DNA from: a bacterium
Lineage (GTDB): Bacteria; Chloroflexota; Dormibacteria; Aeolococcales; Bog-877
Assembly: GCA_021791415.1 (NCBI GenBank)
Contig: JAJYWQ010000042.1
Span: 1-42,830, forward strand
Length of the DNA stretch: 42,830 bases
Direction of reading: 5' to 3'
Shown here piece by piece: positions 6,849 to 14,757 of the stretch. A program made the translations under genes and the position numbers. Position 1 is the stretch's first letter, and every line of letters starts with the position of its first letter. Below the pieces are notes generated by a model, which was given only the letters and a program-made list of their open reading frames with translations, did not search any database and was not told where the DNA came from.

Positions 6849-7421
6849 CTACACCTGTCCTAAAGGCTCGGGTCGCCGGAGGTCTGCCCGGGCGAGACCG
6901 GACTGCAGGGTGCAGACGATCGTGCGGAGCTGCCCTGTATTGAGGAGCCCGGGGCCAAGAGGTCCCGACCCATTCTCACCAACAGGGGGGAGGGCTCGCA
7001 GGGCGGCACCAACGCTCGTCGACATGTGGCCGAGCTGCCACCGGATCTCGTCGTCGACAGCCTCGGGACGGCTCGGCTCCGCGAGGCCGGCTGCCCTGAC
7101 GGCATAAGCCGCGGCGCCGAGGGCGTGCGCACCCATGTGGCAGACCCCTGCCGCCTGACCGGCGGCTCGGGCCGCAGCGACCGCGGCGGGAGATTTGACC
7201 TCGCCTGCCCCAACGCCACCTGTGAACCTTCGGCGAATCCCCTCAGCCGTTGCCATCTCTCCCCGGGCGTAGGCACGGGCCCGGGCGATCAGGGCCCGAG
7301 GCCGGTCGTCTTCGGGCGCTTCGGCCTCGAACAGATAGAGAACCCGCTCCGCACAGTCGGCCGCCCAGGCGGCCAACAGGCGGCGGTCGTCCTCGCTCAG
7401 CGTTTGCGGAGACCTGGCCAT
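6849..7421 (-). CDS. putative immunity protein, Imm5-like helical domain
   Basis: This 190-residue protein is predominantly helical. It begins LSEDDRRLLAAWAADCAERVLYLFEAEAPEDDRPRALI and continues with ARAYARGE, a run of Ala-rich helices and HMGAHALGAAAYAVRAA. This pattern matches proteins annotated as putative immunity proteins with an Imm5-like domain. Those were named from association with polymorphic toxins, but many occur alone with unknown function. No toxin gene is adjacent; the next gene downstream on this strand is the membrane-anchored hypothetical protein. GGGG lies a few bases before the ATG. Confidence 0.6.
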   Translation of the reverse strand: MARSPQTLSEDDRRLLAAWAADCAERVLYLFEAEAPEDDRPRALIARARAYARGEMATAEGIRRRFTGGVGAGEVKSPAAVAAARAAGQAAGVCHMGAHALGAAAYAVRAAGLAEPSRPEAVDDEIRWQLGHMSTSVGAALRALPPVGENGSGPLGPGLLNTGQLRTIVCTLQSGLARADLRRPEPLGQV

Positions 7422-7531
7422 CGTCCCCTTCTACCAGAGGCGGGGATGATCGATGGTCGAGAAGGCTGCCTGACCCGCGCGATGAAATGGCCAGGACTGT
7501 ACCGCGGCCTCACCGGCCGCGCGACTCGAGC

Positions 7532-8293
7532 TCACACCGTCGCCTGGCGAAACTCTCTCGACGCCAGCCCAACAGCGAGAACTGCCAGCCCTCCAATGAC
7601 CGCGAAGCCTGTGATCACGCTGGCGCTGGCGACGTTCCCGGCGAACAGGGCGCGCTCGGCGTTCACCGCGTAGAGCAAAGGGTTGACGTCGGCCAGACCT
7701 TGCAGCCAGCGGGGAGCCAGGCTCATGGGCAGAAGCATCCCGGAGAGCAACATCAGCGGCAGGGTGGCGCCGAAGACCACGGACCCGAAGGCGTCCTCGT
7801 TGCGGATCTTGAGCGCCCCCATGTACGAGACCGTGGCCATCAGCAGGCCAAGCAGCGCCACCAGCAGGAAGGCTAGCAGCAGAGCGGGCAGCCGCGGCGC
7901 CAGACCGAAGGGGATGGCGACAGCCACGATGATCACCGCCTGGGCCACCAGGGTGGCGATGTCGCGCAGCACCCGCCCTAGGAGCAGCCCCAGCCGGCTC
8001 ACCGGGGTCACCCACATCCGCTCCAGCACCCCGCTGCGCAGCTCGGAGATCAGTGACCAGCCACCGCTGGAAATGCTGAAGATGGCGATCTGGATCATCA
8101 GTCCGGGGACGAACCATTGATAGGCGCTGCCCGAGGCGAAGTGGGAGAGCCCCGGAACCGAGGTGAGCAGGGGGGCGAAGAGCAGCAGGTAGAGGATGGG
8201 CTGGACCAGGCTGACGCTGACCAGCAGGGGGCTGGTGATGGCGCGGCGGAAGTAGCGGCGGAATACCACCAGGGTGTCGCGCAGGGTGCCCAC
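7532..8293 (-). CDS. ABC-2 type exporter permease (DrrB-like)
   Basis: This 253-residue polytopic protein has the six-helix ABC-2 layout: an N-terminal helix after RRYFRRAITSPLLV, an LVQPILYLLLFAPL segment, a loop with PGLMIQIAIFSISSGGWSLISELRSGVLERMWVTPVSR, then further helices. The ELR.GVLERM..TP.SR motif is typical of DrrB/NodJ-type permeases. The GTG start lies 2 nt after the stop of the ATPase gene, so the pair is translationally coupled and should form one exporter. The substrate (drug, lipid or polysaccharide) is unknown. Confidence 0.9.
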   Translation of the reverse strand: MGTLRDTLVVFRRYFRRAITSPLLVSVSLVQPILYLLLFAPLLTSVPGLSHFASGSAYQWFVPGLMIQIAIFSISSGGWSLISELRSGVLERMWVTPVSRLGLLLGRVLRDIATLVAQAVIIVAVAIPFGLAPRLPALLLAFLLVALLGLLMATVSYMGALKIRNEDAFGSVVFGATLPLMLLSGMLLPMSLAPRWLQGLADVNPLLYAVNAERALFAGNVASASVITGFAVIGGLAVLAVGLASREFRQATV

Positions 8294-8295
8294 TG

Positions 8296-9279
8296 TCAGG
8301 AGGCCTCGTCGCGCAAAGATCTGCCGGTTCGGCGCAGGAAGACGTCATCGAGGCTCGGGCTGCTCATAGAGACGCCCCGGACGTCCACGCCCCCGCTGTC
8401 GAGGATGCGGAAGATCTTCGGCACCGCGCTCCGGCCTTGGTCGACGAACACGCGGAGGCTGTCTCCGCCGGCGTCGATCGCTTCTTGGCCGCGGACGAAG
8501 GCCTGGTCGCGGAGCAGCGCCGCGGCGGCCTCCGAGTTGCCGGCGACGGAGATCGTCACCACGTCACCGGCGATCTCACGCTTCAGCTCGGCAGGACTTC
8601 CTTCGGATACGATCCGGCCGTGGTCCACGATGGCGAGCCGGTCGCAGAGCGCGTCAGCCTCCTCCAGGTAGTGCGTGGTCAGGAAGATGGTTGTGCCCTG
8701 GTCCCGGAGGCGCCGGACCTCTTCCCACATCCGGGCCCGGCTCTGGGGGTCGAGGCCGGTGGTGGGCTCGTCGAGGAAGAGCAGCGCCGGCCGGTGGACC
8801 AGGCCGAGGGCGACGTCGAGGCGCCGGCGCTGTCCCCCGGACCAGGTTTCGGTGCGACGGTCGGCGCATGTCGTCAGCTCGAAGGCGACCAGCAGCTCCG
8901 CCGACCGCCGTTCCGCTTCGCGACGGGTCATGCCGTAGAGAAGGCCCTGGAAGACCAGTTCGGAGCGCCCGCTGATGGAATGATCGGCACCGCCCTGCTG
9001 GCCTACGTAGCCTATGCGCCGGCGCACGCTGCGGGGATCCCGGCGCAGGTTGGCGCCCGCCACCTCCGCTTCCCCCGCGGTTGGGGGCAGGAGCGTTGCC
9101 AGCATCCTGAGCGTCGTGGTCTTCCCGGCCCCATTGGGGCCCAGAAGGCCGAAGATGGCTCCCTCGGCGACGACGAGGTCGATGCCGGCCACGGCTTCCA
9201 CCACCCCCCTCCTGCCGACGAAGGTGCGGCGCAGGCCGCGAGCCTGGATGACTGGGCGGATCTGCGGTATCGTCTCCAT
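8296..9279 (-). CDS. ABC exporter ATP-binding protein (DrrA-like)
   Basis: From ATG 9279 the protein has 327 residues. Walker A GPNGAGKTT is at 47-55, followed by the ABC signature WSGGQRRRLDVA, Walker B LLFLDEPTTGLD and the switch His in LTTHYLEEAD. The roughly 100-residue C-terminal extension is typical of daunorubicin-resistance (DrrA) ATPases. An upstream in-frame start would add 29 non-conserved residues. I prefer 9279 because TAGGAT lies 7 nt before it, the spacing of a leaderless promoter. It powers the permease encoded next. The divergent MarR-type gene begins only 20 bp away, so one short intergenic region should control both directions. Confidence 0.93.
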   Translation of the reverse strand: METIPQIRPVIQARGLRRTFVGRRGVVEAVAGIDLVVAEGAIFGLLGPNGAGKTTTLRMLATLLPPTAGEAEVAGANLRRDPRSVRRRIGYVGQQGGADHSISGRSELVFQGLLYGMTRREAERRSAELLVAFELTTCADRRTETWSGGQRRRLDVALGLVHRPALLFLDEPTTGLDPQSRARMWEEVRRLRDQGTTIFLTTHYLEEADALCDRLAIVDHGRIVSEGSPAELKREIAGDVVTISVAGNSEAAAALLRDQAFVRGQEAIDAGGDSLRVFVDQGRSAVPKIFRILDSGGVDVRGVSMSSPSLDDVFLRRTGRSLRDEAS

Positions 9280-9286
9280 GGTGGCG

Positions 9287-9292
9287 ATCCTA
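9287..9292 (-). promoter_or_regulatory. -10 box of a probable leaderless ABC-exporter transcript
   Basis: TAGGAT (minus strand, 9292-9287) followed by 7 nt and the ATG at 9279 fits the TAnnnT plus 6-8 nt arrangement seen before other genes here. It lies in the 20-bp gap shared with the divergent MarR gene. Confidence 0.45.
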
Positions 9293-9299
9293 CTACATC

Positions 9300-9869
9300 G
9301 TGAAGCAGGTACACAATGAGGTGACTGCACCAGAATCTGGGCGCAGTTCCACTCGTCGGCGTCCATCGCCCACTTCGGTGTCCCTCGACGAGTTCTACAG
9401 GCACGACGCGCTGCGCTCTCAGAGCGACGCGGTGGCCGCCCTCGACCGGCTCTGGGGGGTCAGCATCCTCCTCGGAGAGCTGATGCGCGTGGGGCTGGGC
9501 GAGCGCGGCATCACCCTGGCCCGAGCAGCGGTGCTCTCACTGCTGGCGCGCTCGGTTCCCTCTGGTGCCTGCTCACAGCGAGCCCTCAGCCGTGCGCTCC
9601 GGGTGACCCCCCGGAACGTGACCGGACTGATCGACGCTCTGGAGCGGGAGGGGCTGGTGGCCCGTACCCCCCACCCCACCGACCGGCGCTCCACCTTGGT
9701 CAGCCTGACCGAGTCCGGTGCCCGGCTGGCCGAGACCCTCCAGCGCGAGCAGGACGCCTTCGCCGAGACTCTCTTCGCCGGCGCCGACCCGGCCGAACTT
9801 CAGTCCGTCACGCGGCTACTGGACCGGGTCTTGGCCCGCGTGCAAGAGCGACTGGGCCCGCCCCGGTGA
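9300..9869 (+). CDS. MarR-family transcriptional regulator
   Basis: The protein has a winged helix with helices around ITLARAAVLSLLARS, then CSQRALSRALRVTPRNVTGLIDALEREGLVARTPHPTDRRSTLVSLTESGARL. The DRRS...LTE.G wing is diagnostic of MarR. The C-terminal helix closes the dimerisation domain. The 189-residue length uses the GTG at 9300. The first 25 or so residues are low-complexity Ser/Arg/Pro, so a later start (for example GTG at 9379) is possible. Diverging from the DrrAB-like exporter with almost no spacer, it most likely represses that exporter, with a ligand lifting repression. The ligand is unknown. Confidence 0.88.
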   Translation: MKQVHNEVTAPESGRSSTRRRPSPTSVSLDEFYRHDALRSQSDAVAALDRLWGVSILLGELMRVGLGERGITLARAAVLSLLARSVPSGACSQRALSRALRVTPRNVTGLIDALEREGLVARTPHPTDRRSTLVSLTESGARLAETLQREQDAFAETLFAGADPAELQSVTRLLDRVLARVQERLGPPR

Positions 9870-9955
9870 GCCTCGAACCCACTCCGCCGAGCCGCTTGAG
9901 GAGGTTCTGTGGGCCTTGACACCCTCCCTGCCCTGGGCGGCTCGGCTGGTCCGCC

Positions 9956-10393
9956 GTGGGCAGCCGTAGATTGGCCGCGGGGGCCTCGGTGATGGGCGGC
10001 AATCCTGGCAACGCGGCACAGAGCGCGGGTGTGCGGATGCTCGGAGCCGTCGTGTGGGGGAGCTTCGGCGCGGCCGGTGGCTTCCTGGCGGTCGAGACGG
10101 TTGGCTGGGTTCTGGATCCGCTGGCGGTGATGGCGCTCTGGAGGCTCTCCAAGGGCTCCGGGGCACGAGATCAATTGCTGGCGGCGTACGCCTTGGGATA
10201 CCTGGCAGTCGCGGGCCACTATCTGGTTCCCCACCTGTACGCGGCCTGGCCGTCACCCGCATACCGGGTCTACTTCGCCTTCCTGCTGCTCGTGGGCGCG
10301 GCACTTCTTCTGGGCGCCGCGGGGCACGCCGGCTGGACTCGCCTCCATCCTGTGAGGCCAACCGCCAGCCCGGGTGACTTGCCGGCGATGTGA
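9956..10393 (+). CDS. hypothetical membrane protein
   Basis: The frame encodes 145 residues with three to four hydrophobic helices: around LGAVVWGSFGAAGGFLAV, LDPLAVMALW, LLAAYALGYLAVAGHYLVPHLYA and YFAFLLLVGAALLLGAAGHAGW. I recognise no family. The start is uncertain; GTG 9956 and ATG 9992 are both possible and neither has a strong ribosome-binding site. It converges on the binding-protein gene and shares the hairpin at 10458-10487 as a likely terminator. Confidence 0.5.
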   Translation: MGSRRLAAGASVMGGNPGNAAQSAGVRMLGAVVWGSFGAAGGFLAVETVGWVLDPLAVMALWRLSKGSGARDQLLAAYALGYLAVAGHYLVPHLYAAWPSPAYRVYFAFLLLVGAALLLGAAGHAGWTRLHPVRPTASPGDLPAM

Positions 10394-10457
10394 CACCCGG
10401 ACTCGCCCTGAGCCCCTGCGGATCCCGGGCCGGGTGCCGGACGACTCTGGCCCGGCT

Positions 10458-10487
10458 GGCAGGCGCCGACCGAGGTCGGCGCCTGCC
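10458..10487. terminator. perfect 14-bp hairpin between convergent genes
   Basis: GGCAGGCGCCGACC-GA-GGTCGGCGCCTGCC is a perfect inverted repeat. It sits 10 bp past the stop of the minus-strand binding-protein gene and 64 bp past the plus-strand membrane-protein gene. No T-run follows on either side, as is common in high-GC genomes, so it could be a bidirectional intrinsic or Rho-assisted terminator, or an mRNA-stabilising stem. Confidence 0.7.
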
Positions 10488-10496
10488 CTCGGAGGC

Positions 10497-12440
10497 TCAG
10501 CCCAGGGAGTACTCCTGGGGGTAGATGACGCCGAACCCGTCCTGGGGGATGAGGCCCTTCAGGTTGCTCTTGTACATGGTCAGCGAGAGCGGCGTCTCCG
10601 GCAGGTAGACGACCGGCAACTGCTTCACAAGGTAGTCCTGATACTTGAAGAGCGCCTGGATCTCAGCCGCCTGGTTGGGGGCGGTGTGGGTGGCCACAAT
10701 GTTGGCGTCGTTGGTCGGGTCGGAGAAGTCACCACCGTTGCTCCCGGCCCCCGTGGCAAACAGCTCTCCACCCGTGGGGAGGTAGTCAGGAGCGTAGGTC
10801 CAGCCGCCCAGCCAGTTGGCCATCTGCCAGTCGGTGCAGGGCGTGGTGTAACTGCAGCCGCCGAAGGCGGTCCCGATCACCTGCTGGAACGGCTCCGTGG
10901 AGAGGGTGAGGTTGATACCCGCCTGCGCCTTGGCCGTGGACTGCAGGGCCTCCATCTCGTTGGTCTGCTCGGTGTTGCCGCTGGCGTACAGGAGGTTGAA
11001 GCTGAGCTGCTCGTTGAGGCTGATCCCCTTGCCGCACTGGTTGGCACCCTCACCAGGGTTGGCGCAGTAGCTGACCCCCTTGGGGACCACCTTCCAGCCG
11101 TGGTCCTGGAGCAGGCTGACCGCCTTGCTGGGGTCGTATGGGTACATCTGGCCGGCCTTCTCCAAGGGGCTCTGGAAGGGGTTGGTCGGCGGATTCAGCG
11201 GCACCGGACCGGCCTCCACCTGGCCGAAGCCCCCGTCGAACTGCTGGATGTACTCCTTCTGGTTCACCAGCGACTGGAAGGCCTGCCGGAAGTAGAGCTG
11301 CTTGAAGATCGGGCCCACAGTGGGGTTGGTGTAGTTGTAGGGGAAGAAGACGAAACCGTACCCATACCAGGGGGCGAAGTCGTAGCCCAGCTTGGCCAAC
11401 CGAGGCCGGCTGGCCAGGTCCTGGGTCGGTATGTAACCGATCGTCACCGTGCCCGAGAGCAGGGCGTTGAACTCCGACGTGTCGGTGGTGAAGGGCTCCT
11501 CCACGAACGCCGAGATGGAGGGCTTGGGCGAGCCGGAGTAGCTCTTGTTGGGCACCAGCCGGCAGTATCCGTCGGTGTTGAAGGCCGCCAGCCGGAAGGG
11601 GCCGTCCACCACCTGCCAGAGGGGGTTGCTGGCGTAGGTGCCCTCGTCCTCGGACTGGGAGTTGAGGAACTGGGCCACCCCCAGGGCTCCAGTGGTCGCC
11701 GTGCCAGGGTCGGCCGGCACGTACCAACTGGGGCTGGTGTTGGGCAGGGCCACCCGGGCCTGGGCGGTCGTGTCGTAGTTGCCGACCGGGCTGGAGGAGG
11801 ACAGCCTGTCCCAGCTCTGCTGCGGCAGCGGGAACACCTGGCTGAGCTCGTTGTAGAGGTACCAGGTTGGGTTGTAGGAGTCGTTGAGATGCATCGTGAG
11901 GGAGTAGGTGCCGGTCTGCTGGTAGGAGACGACGTTCTCCGGGAAGCCGCCGGGCACCGAGGCGCCCCACCCGGGCCCGGGAGAGCTGTTGCTTCCCACG
12001 GCGGGAGCGTTGGGGTCGGTGGCCGCACTCAGCAGGTTCATCCACATGATCACGTCCCTGGCGGTGATGGGCTGACCGTCAGACCACTGCCAGTGCTTGA
12101 GGGTGATGGTCACCACCCGGTTGCCGTCCGAGAAGACGGGCTGATTGCCGATGCTGAGTTGGGGGTTGAATACCGGTTGGCCGTGGTCCCCGAACCAGAA
12201 CAGGGGCAAGAACATCTCGTTGGAGAACTGATACAGGTTCTGGTTGCCGAAGTAGGGCCCACTCATCATGGGAAAGATGTAGTTGGGTGGGGTCGCGGGC
12301 AGCTCCGCCCAGGTGACCGTCCCTCCACTGGTGGTCTTGTTACCAGTGGTCGCCGCCCCGCAGGCCGCCAAGAGAAGGGTGGCCAGGGCCGCCAGCCCCA
12401 CCACCCGCCAGCCGCCCCTCGCACCGATGCGCTCGAACAA
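10497..12440 (-). CDS. ABC transporter substrate-binding lipoprotein, family 5 (OppA/DppA-like)
   Basis: From TTG 12440, with GGGAGGT five bases upstream, the protein has 647 residues. It opens with MFERIGARGGWRVVGLAALATLLLAAC, a lipoprotein signal with lipobox LLAAC, followed by a Thr/Gly linker. The body has the SBP family 5 signatures: LKHWQWSDGQPITARDVIMWMNLL near the N-terminus, tandem-lobe spacing, and many surface Trp and Tyr. Family members bind peptides, nickel or sugars outside the membrane and deliver them to Opp/Dpp permeases. No permease or ATPase gene is nearby, so it either serves a distant transporter or acts alone. It is longer than typical OppA (about 540). Confidence 0.9.
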   Translation of the reverse strand: MFERIGARGGWRVVGLAALATLLLAACGAATTGNKTTSGGTVTWAELPATPPNYIFPMMSGPYFGNQNLYQFSNEMFLPLFWFGDHGQPVFNPQLSIGNQPVFSDGNRVVTITLKHWQWSDGQPITARDVIMWMNLLSAATDPNAPAVGSNSSPGPGWGASVPGGFPENVVSYQQTGTYSLTMHLNDSYNPTWYLYNELSQVFPLPQQSWDRLSSSSPVGNYDTTAQARVALPNTSPSWYVPADPGTATTGALGVAQFLNSQSEDEGTYASNPLWQVVDGPFRLAAFNTDGYCRLVPNKSYSGSPKPSISAFVEEPFTTDTSEFNALLSGTVTIGYIPTQDLASRPRLAKLGYDFAPWYGYGFVFFPYNYTNPTVGPIFKQLYFRQAFQSLVNQKEYIQQFDGGFGQVEAGPVPLNPPTNPFQSPLEKAGQMYPYDPSKAVSLLQDHGWKVVPKGVSYCANPGEGANQCGKGISLNEQLSFNLLYASGNTEQTNEMEALQSTAKAQAGINLTLSTEPFQQVIGTAFGGCSYTTPCTDWQMANWLGGWTYAPDYLPTGGELFATGAGSNGGDFSDPTNDANIVATHTAPNQAAEIQALFKYQDYLVKQLPVVYLPETPLSLTMYKSNLKGLIPQDGFGVIYPQEYSLG

Positions 12441-12597
12441 TTGCGACCTCCCCAGAATGCGTTCTCCCTCCGCTTCCCTCCCGCGGTGGGGTGGACGAAC
12501 TTTAGCAGGCGGGCCGGGGCGCCGCCATCCCCCAGAAGGGTGAGTCTTGTGGCCCCCACCGGCCCCTTCTCCGCACCACCTCGGCTGTCGGCTGAGG

Positions 12598-13509
12598 TCA
12601 GCGGGGAACCCGGACCAGCACGGCCCGCGGATGCACCTGAGCCGTGAGCGAGGTTGCCCACCCGACGGCGTCGCCATCCAGCTCCATCGGCTGAGGCGAG
12701 GTGGCGCGGATCTCGACCCGGCGCGCCGGCAGCAGCTCAACCGCTCCCCGGTCGGAGAGGCCCACCAGCGCCGCGGCGACTCGGATCCAGCCCACCGGGC
12801 CCCGGGGGTGGATCAGGACCACCTCCAGCCGGCCGTCGTCGACCACGGCCCCGGGATGCAGGCGGATCCCCAACGGGAGCCGGGCCACGTTGCCGACCAG
12901 CGCGGCGGCCACCAGCCGCTGGAGCTGGGCGCCCCCGTCGCACTCCACCGCGACCTCGAAGGCGGGGTCCGCGAGGTGACGGAGGGCGGACGCGACGTAC
13001 GCCACGAGGCCGACCCGGTGCCGGGCACGCGCTTCCCGGGCGGACATCATCCGAGCGTCGAGCCCCATCCCTGCGGCCACCAGGAAGAGCCCCTCCTGGG
13101 TGCGGCCGACGTCGAGCGCCCGCTCCCGACCGAAGAGCGCGACCTGGATAGCCGCCTCCAGCTGCCGGGGGATGCCGAGGTTGCGTGCCAGGACGTTGGC
13201 CGTCCCCAAGGGGAGGATCCCCAGCACCGCCGCCGATCCCCAAATCCCCTCCACCGCCGCTCGGACGGTCCCGTCCCCTCCCGCGGCCAGGACAAGCCGC
13301 GCCCCGGAAGCCACAGCGGCTCTGACCGCGGTGGAAGGCCAGCCGGGTGCGGCGACGGTGATCCATTCCGGGTCATCACAGCCGGCAGCGCGCAGGAGCT
13401 CCCCTAGCCGCGTTCGGCTGTCCCGGGCCGCACGTGAAACGCTTGGCCTGAGGAGAACCGCCACGTTGGTGATCCGGTGCCCGGCTGCCTCCGATCCGTG
13501 GTGGGTCAT
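12598..13509 (-). CDS. diacylglycerol kinase-family lipid kinase
   Basis: From ATG 13509 the protein has 303 residues. The catalytic DAGK domain shows LVLAAGGDGT (GGDGT at 77-81) and GILPLGTANVLARNLGIP (about 97-114), the nucleotide-binding signatures of DgkB/YegS/LCB5-type kinases. The C-terminal beta-sandwich contains LVGNVARLPLGIRLHPGAVVDDGRLEVVLI and ends with a PMELDGDAVG motif. It phosphorylates a lipid such as diacylglycerol at the membrane, feeding phospholipid synthesis; the exact lipid is not readable. It diverges from the M19 dipeptidase gene with about 70 bp between starts. A much longer in-frame upstream extension exists but overlaps that gene and has no domain. Confidence 0.88.
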   Translation of the reverse strand: MTHHGSEAAGHRITNVAVLLRPSVSRAARDSRTRLGELLRAAGCDDPEWITVAAPGWPSTAVRAAVASGARLVLAAGGDGTVRAAVEGIWGSAAVLGILPLGTANVLARNLGIPRQLEAAIQVALFGRERALDVGRTQEGLFLVAAGMGLDARMMSAREARARHRVGLVAYVASALRHLADPAFEVAVECDGGAQLQRLVAAALVGNVARLPLGIRLHPGAVVDDGRLEVVLIHPRGPVGWIRVAAALVGLSDRGAVELLPARRVEIRATSPQPMELDGDAVGWATSLTAQVHPRAVLVRVPR

Positions 13510-13566
13510 CGGCGCAAGAGTCCTCCGCAGGCACAGGGCCCCGTGTGACGCAGACGGGTCTGTGCC

Positions 13567-13572
13567 TATCAT
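13567..13572 (+). promoter_or_regulatory. possible -10 box for the M19 dipeptidase gene
   Basis: TATCAT lies 9 nt before the GTG at 13582 and 12 nt before the adjacent ATG. This would give a very short or absent leader. Spacing is looser than in the other leaderless candidates. Confidence 0.3.
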
Positions 13573-13581
13573 CGCTTCCCG

Positions 13582-14757
13582 GTGATGAGCCGATCGGGCG
13601 AGGAAGGCGGGCAGTCGCTGATGCCCGCGCGCGCCTCGGTCGTGGACGGGCACAACGACCTCCCCTGGGAGATGCGGGTGCGCCACGGTGGCGACTTTCT
13701 GAGGCGAGACCTGGCTCGTGAGGGCCCCGACCTCCACACCGACATCCCCCGCCTCCGCCGAGGCGGGGTGGGGGCGCAGTTCTGGTCCGTCTACGTCCCT
13801 GCCGAGTGGGTCGGCGAAGAGGCCTTGCGCGGGGTGCTGGAGCAGATCGCCTTCGTCCACCGCATGGTCGCCGCCTACCCAGATGACCTGGCCCTGGCCA
13901 GCTCCAGCACCGACGTGGTGGAAGTGGCCGCCGGTGGTCGGATCGCCTGCCTGATCGGGGCCGAGGGGGGACATGCGATCGCCGGATCACTGGGAGCGCT
14001 CTGGGCACTGCACCGGCTCGGCGTGCGCTACATGACGCTCACCCACAACAAGAGCCTGGAATGGGCCGACTCGGCCACCGATGAGCCGCGGGCCGGCGGT
14101 CTGAGCGAATTCGGGCTCCGGGTGGTCGAGGAGATGCAGCGGCTGGGAATGCTCGTGGACCTCTCCCACGTGGCCGAGTCCACCATGACGGCGGCGCTGG
14201 ACGCGGCCAGGGCACCGGTGATCTTCTCCCACTCCTCCAGCAGGTACATCTGTGACCACCCCCGCAACGTCCCCGACCACGTCCTGCAGCGGCTCTCAGC
14301 AAACGGCGGCGTCTGCATGGTGACCTTTGTCCCGAAATTCATCTCCCCGAGGTGCCGCGAGTGGGCGCTGGAGCTGGAGGGCGAGGCTGGCCGTTTGGGC
14401 GTGCAGCTCGGGTTCGAGGCAGACTCCCGAGCACCGCTGGAGGACTGGCTGAGAGCCCATCCCGCTCCCAGGGCTCAGCTCGGGGAGGTGGCCGACCACC
14501 TTGACCACCTGCGCGAGGTGGCGGGGGTGGAGCACGTGGGCCTGGGGGGCGACTTCGATGGGACCCAGGAGACCTGCTCGCAGCTGGAGGACGTCAGCAC
14601 CTATCCCCGTCTGCTCAGTGAACTGGCCCGCCGCCAGTGGAGTGAGGATGAGATCCGCCTGGTGGCGGGCGGGAACGTACTCAGAGCGTTGCGGGCGGCG
14701 GAGGAGTTCGCGGCCGGAGGGTCGCCCCTCGAACCTCTGCAGCGGGCGTCAGCCTAG
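13582..14757 (+). CDS. membrane dipeptidase, peptidase family M19
   Basis: This is a TIM-barrel zinc dipeptidase. DGHND (residues 22-26) supplies the first metal ligands. GAEGGHAI supplies the bridging Glu region, and YMTLTHNKSLEWADSATD, MLVDLSHVAE and VIFSHSSSRYICDHPRN carry further His ligands. HVGLGGDFDG closes the active site. The 391-residue length is normal. Renal-dipeptidase-family enzymes hydrolyse L,D or D-containing dipeptides; the bacterial substrate is often unknown. Starts at 13582, 13585 and 13621 are all possible and differ only by a short non-conserved leader. Its stop overlaps the convergent glycosyltransferase gene by 4 bp. Confidence 0.92.
   Translation: MMSRSGEEGGQSLMPARASVVDGHNDLPWEMRVRHGGDFLRRDLAREGPDLHTDIPRLRRGGVGAQFWSVYVPAEWVGEEALRGVLEQIAFVHRMVAAYPDDLALASSSTDVVEVAAGGRIACLIGAEGGHAIAGSLGALWALHRLGVRYMTLTHNKSLEWADSATDEPRAGGLSEFGLRVVEEMQRLGMLVDLSHVAESTMTAALDAARAPVIFSHSSSRYICDHPRNVPDHVLQRLSANGGVCMVTFVPKFISPRCREWALELEGEAGRLGVQLGFEADSRAPLEDWLRAHPAPRAQLGEVADHLDHLREVAGVEHVGLGGDFDGTQETCSQLEDVSTYPRLLSELARRQWSEDEIRLVAGGNVLRALRAAEEFAAGGSPLEPLQRASA

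Noticed and set aside
10374-12647. 757-residue plus-strand frame opposite the binding-protein gene
   Set aside because: It is a Gly/Val/Glu/Arg-rich shadow of the antisense strand in GC-rich DNA. The minus strand encodes a clear family 5 lipoprotein. The same applies to the long plus-strand frames opposite the glycosyltransferase, amt and SLAC1-like genes.
12598-13974. 458-residue version of the lipid kinase
   Set aside because: The extra 155 N-terminal residues overlap the divergent dipeptidase gene and are an antisense shadow of it; the kinase domain starts after ATG 13509.
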